DNA of 5,026 bases from the NCBI GenBank assembly GCA_964499465.1, contig CAZCLJ010000322.1:1-5026 (forward strand). The letters run 5' to 3'. Shown piece after piece: positions 4,981 through 5,026 of the stretch (the stretch's first letter is position 1; each line of letters begins with the position of its first letter). Made by a program: the position numbers and the translations under genes. This DNA is from JAAYJM01 sp964499465 (lineage in GTDB: Bacteria; Bacteroidota; Ignavibacteria; Kapaibacteriales; UBA2268). The notes below the pieces were generated by a model. The model ran no database searches, was not told where the DNA came from, and saw only the letters and a program-made list of their open reading frames with translations.

Positions 4981-5026
4981 GTGCGCCAAGAAGCTTGGTA
5001 AAACTTATCGGTGCAAGTCCGATTCG
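4981..5026 (+). mobile_element. Probable 5' end of a group II intron (continues past the window)
   Basis: Begins GTGCGCC, fitting the conserved GUGYG 5' boundary of group II introns. It is followed by a perfect hairpin CCAAG-AAG-CTTGG (4986-4998) and then ATCGG-TGCAAGT-CCGAT, which resembles the GGUGnAAGUCC element near the start of intron domain I. Only 46 bases are visible, so the intron class, its reverse transcriptase and its completeness cannot be judged. A chance match is possible but three ordered features make it unlikely. Confidence 0.65.

Overview
The window is strongly AT-rich, with three sizeable genes, all on the + strand, set between long non-coding stretches full of repeats. 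The absence of a Shine-Dalgarno sequence before the first gene, the OmpA protein with thrombospondin type 3 (TSP3) repeats, the AATTGAT/AATTGAC heptamer tract and the dispersed 'gaggaatctc' stem-loop repeats all suggest a Bacteroidota or related FCB-group bacterium (Ignavibacteria/Kapabacteria-like lineages would fit). This is inference from style; there is no marker gene.

Layout. Positions 1-938 hold no credible gene. They contain a 52-53 bp tandem array (about 90-317), a decayed ~42 bp tandem family rich in stem-loops (about 313-656), a duplicated 21-mer (660-701), a long imperfect hairpin (701-752) and a very AT-rich leader (753-938). Positions 939-2512 hold a two-gene operon with a 4-bp ATGA overlap: a soluble, all-helical protein with two chemoreceptor-tip-like motifs, then a stand-alone di-iron metallo-beta-lactamase-fold protein of the flavodiiron/ODP type. 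A 16-unit heptamer tract (2511-2622) begins inside the second gene's stop codon. Positions 2772-4370 encode an outer-membrane protein: signal peptide, 8-stranded-type barrel, nine TSP3 repeats, OmpA-like peptidoglycan-binding domain. Downstream come a perfect hairpin (4406-4431), a 144 bp tandem array interrupted by exactly 100 N (4661-4760), a long inverted repeat (4825-4885), half of the hairpin element seen at 701-752, and, starting at 4981, what looks like the 5' end of a group II intron running off the window.

How the genes fit together. The operon resembles the arrangement known from Treponema denticola, where a di-iron ODP protein senses oxygen/iron for a chemoreceptor that lacks its own sensor domain. 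Here the receptor partner is reduced further: no membrane segment, a short length, and two degenerate tip motifs instead of one. I consider this pair the most interesting biology in the window. The OmpA-like gene is probably an independent cell-envelope gene. The two non-coding flanks share a hairpin element, and the copy on the right ends exactly where the intron begins.
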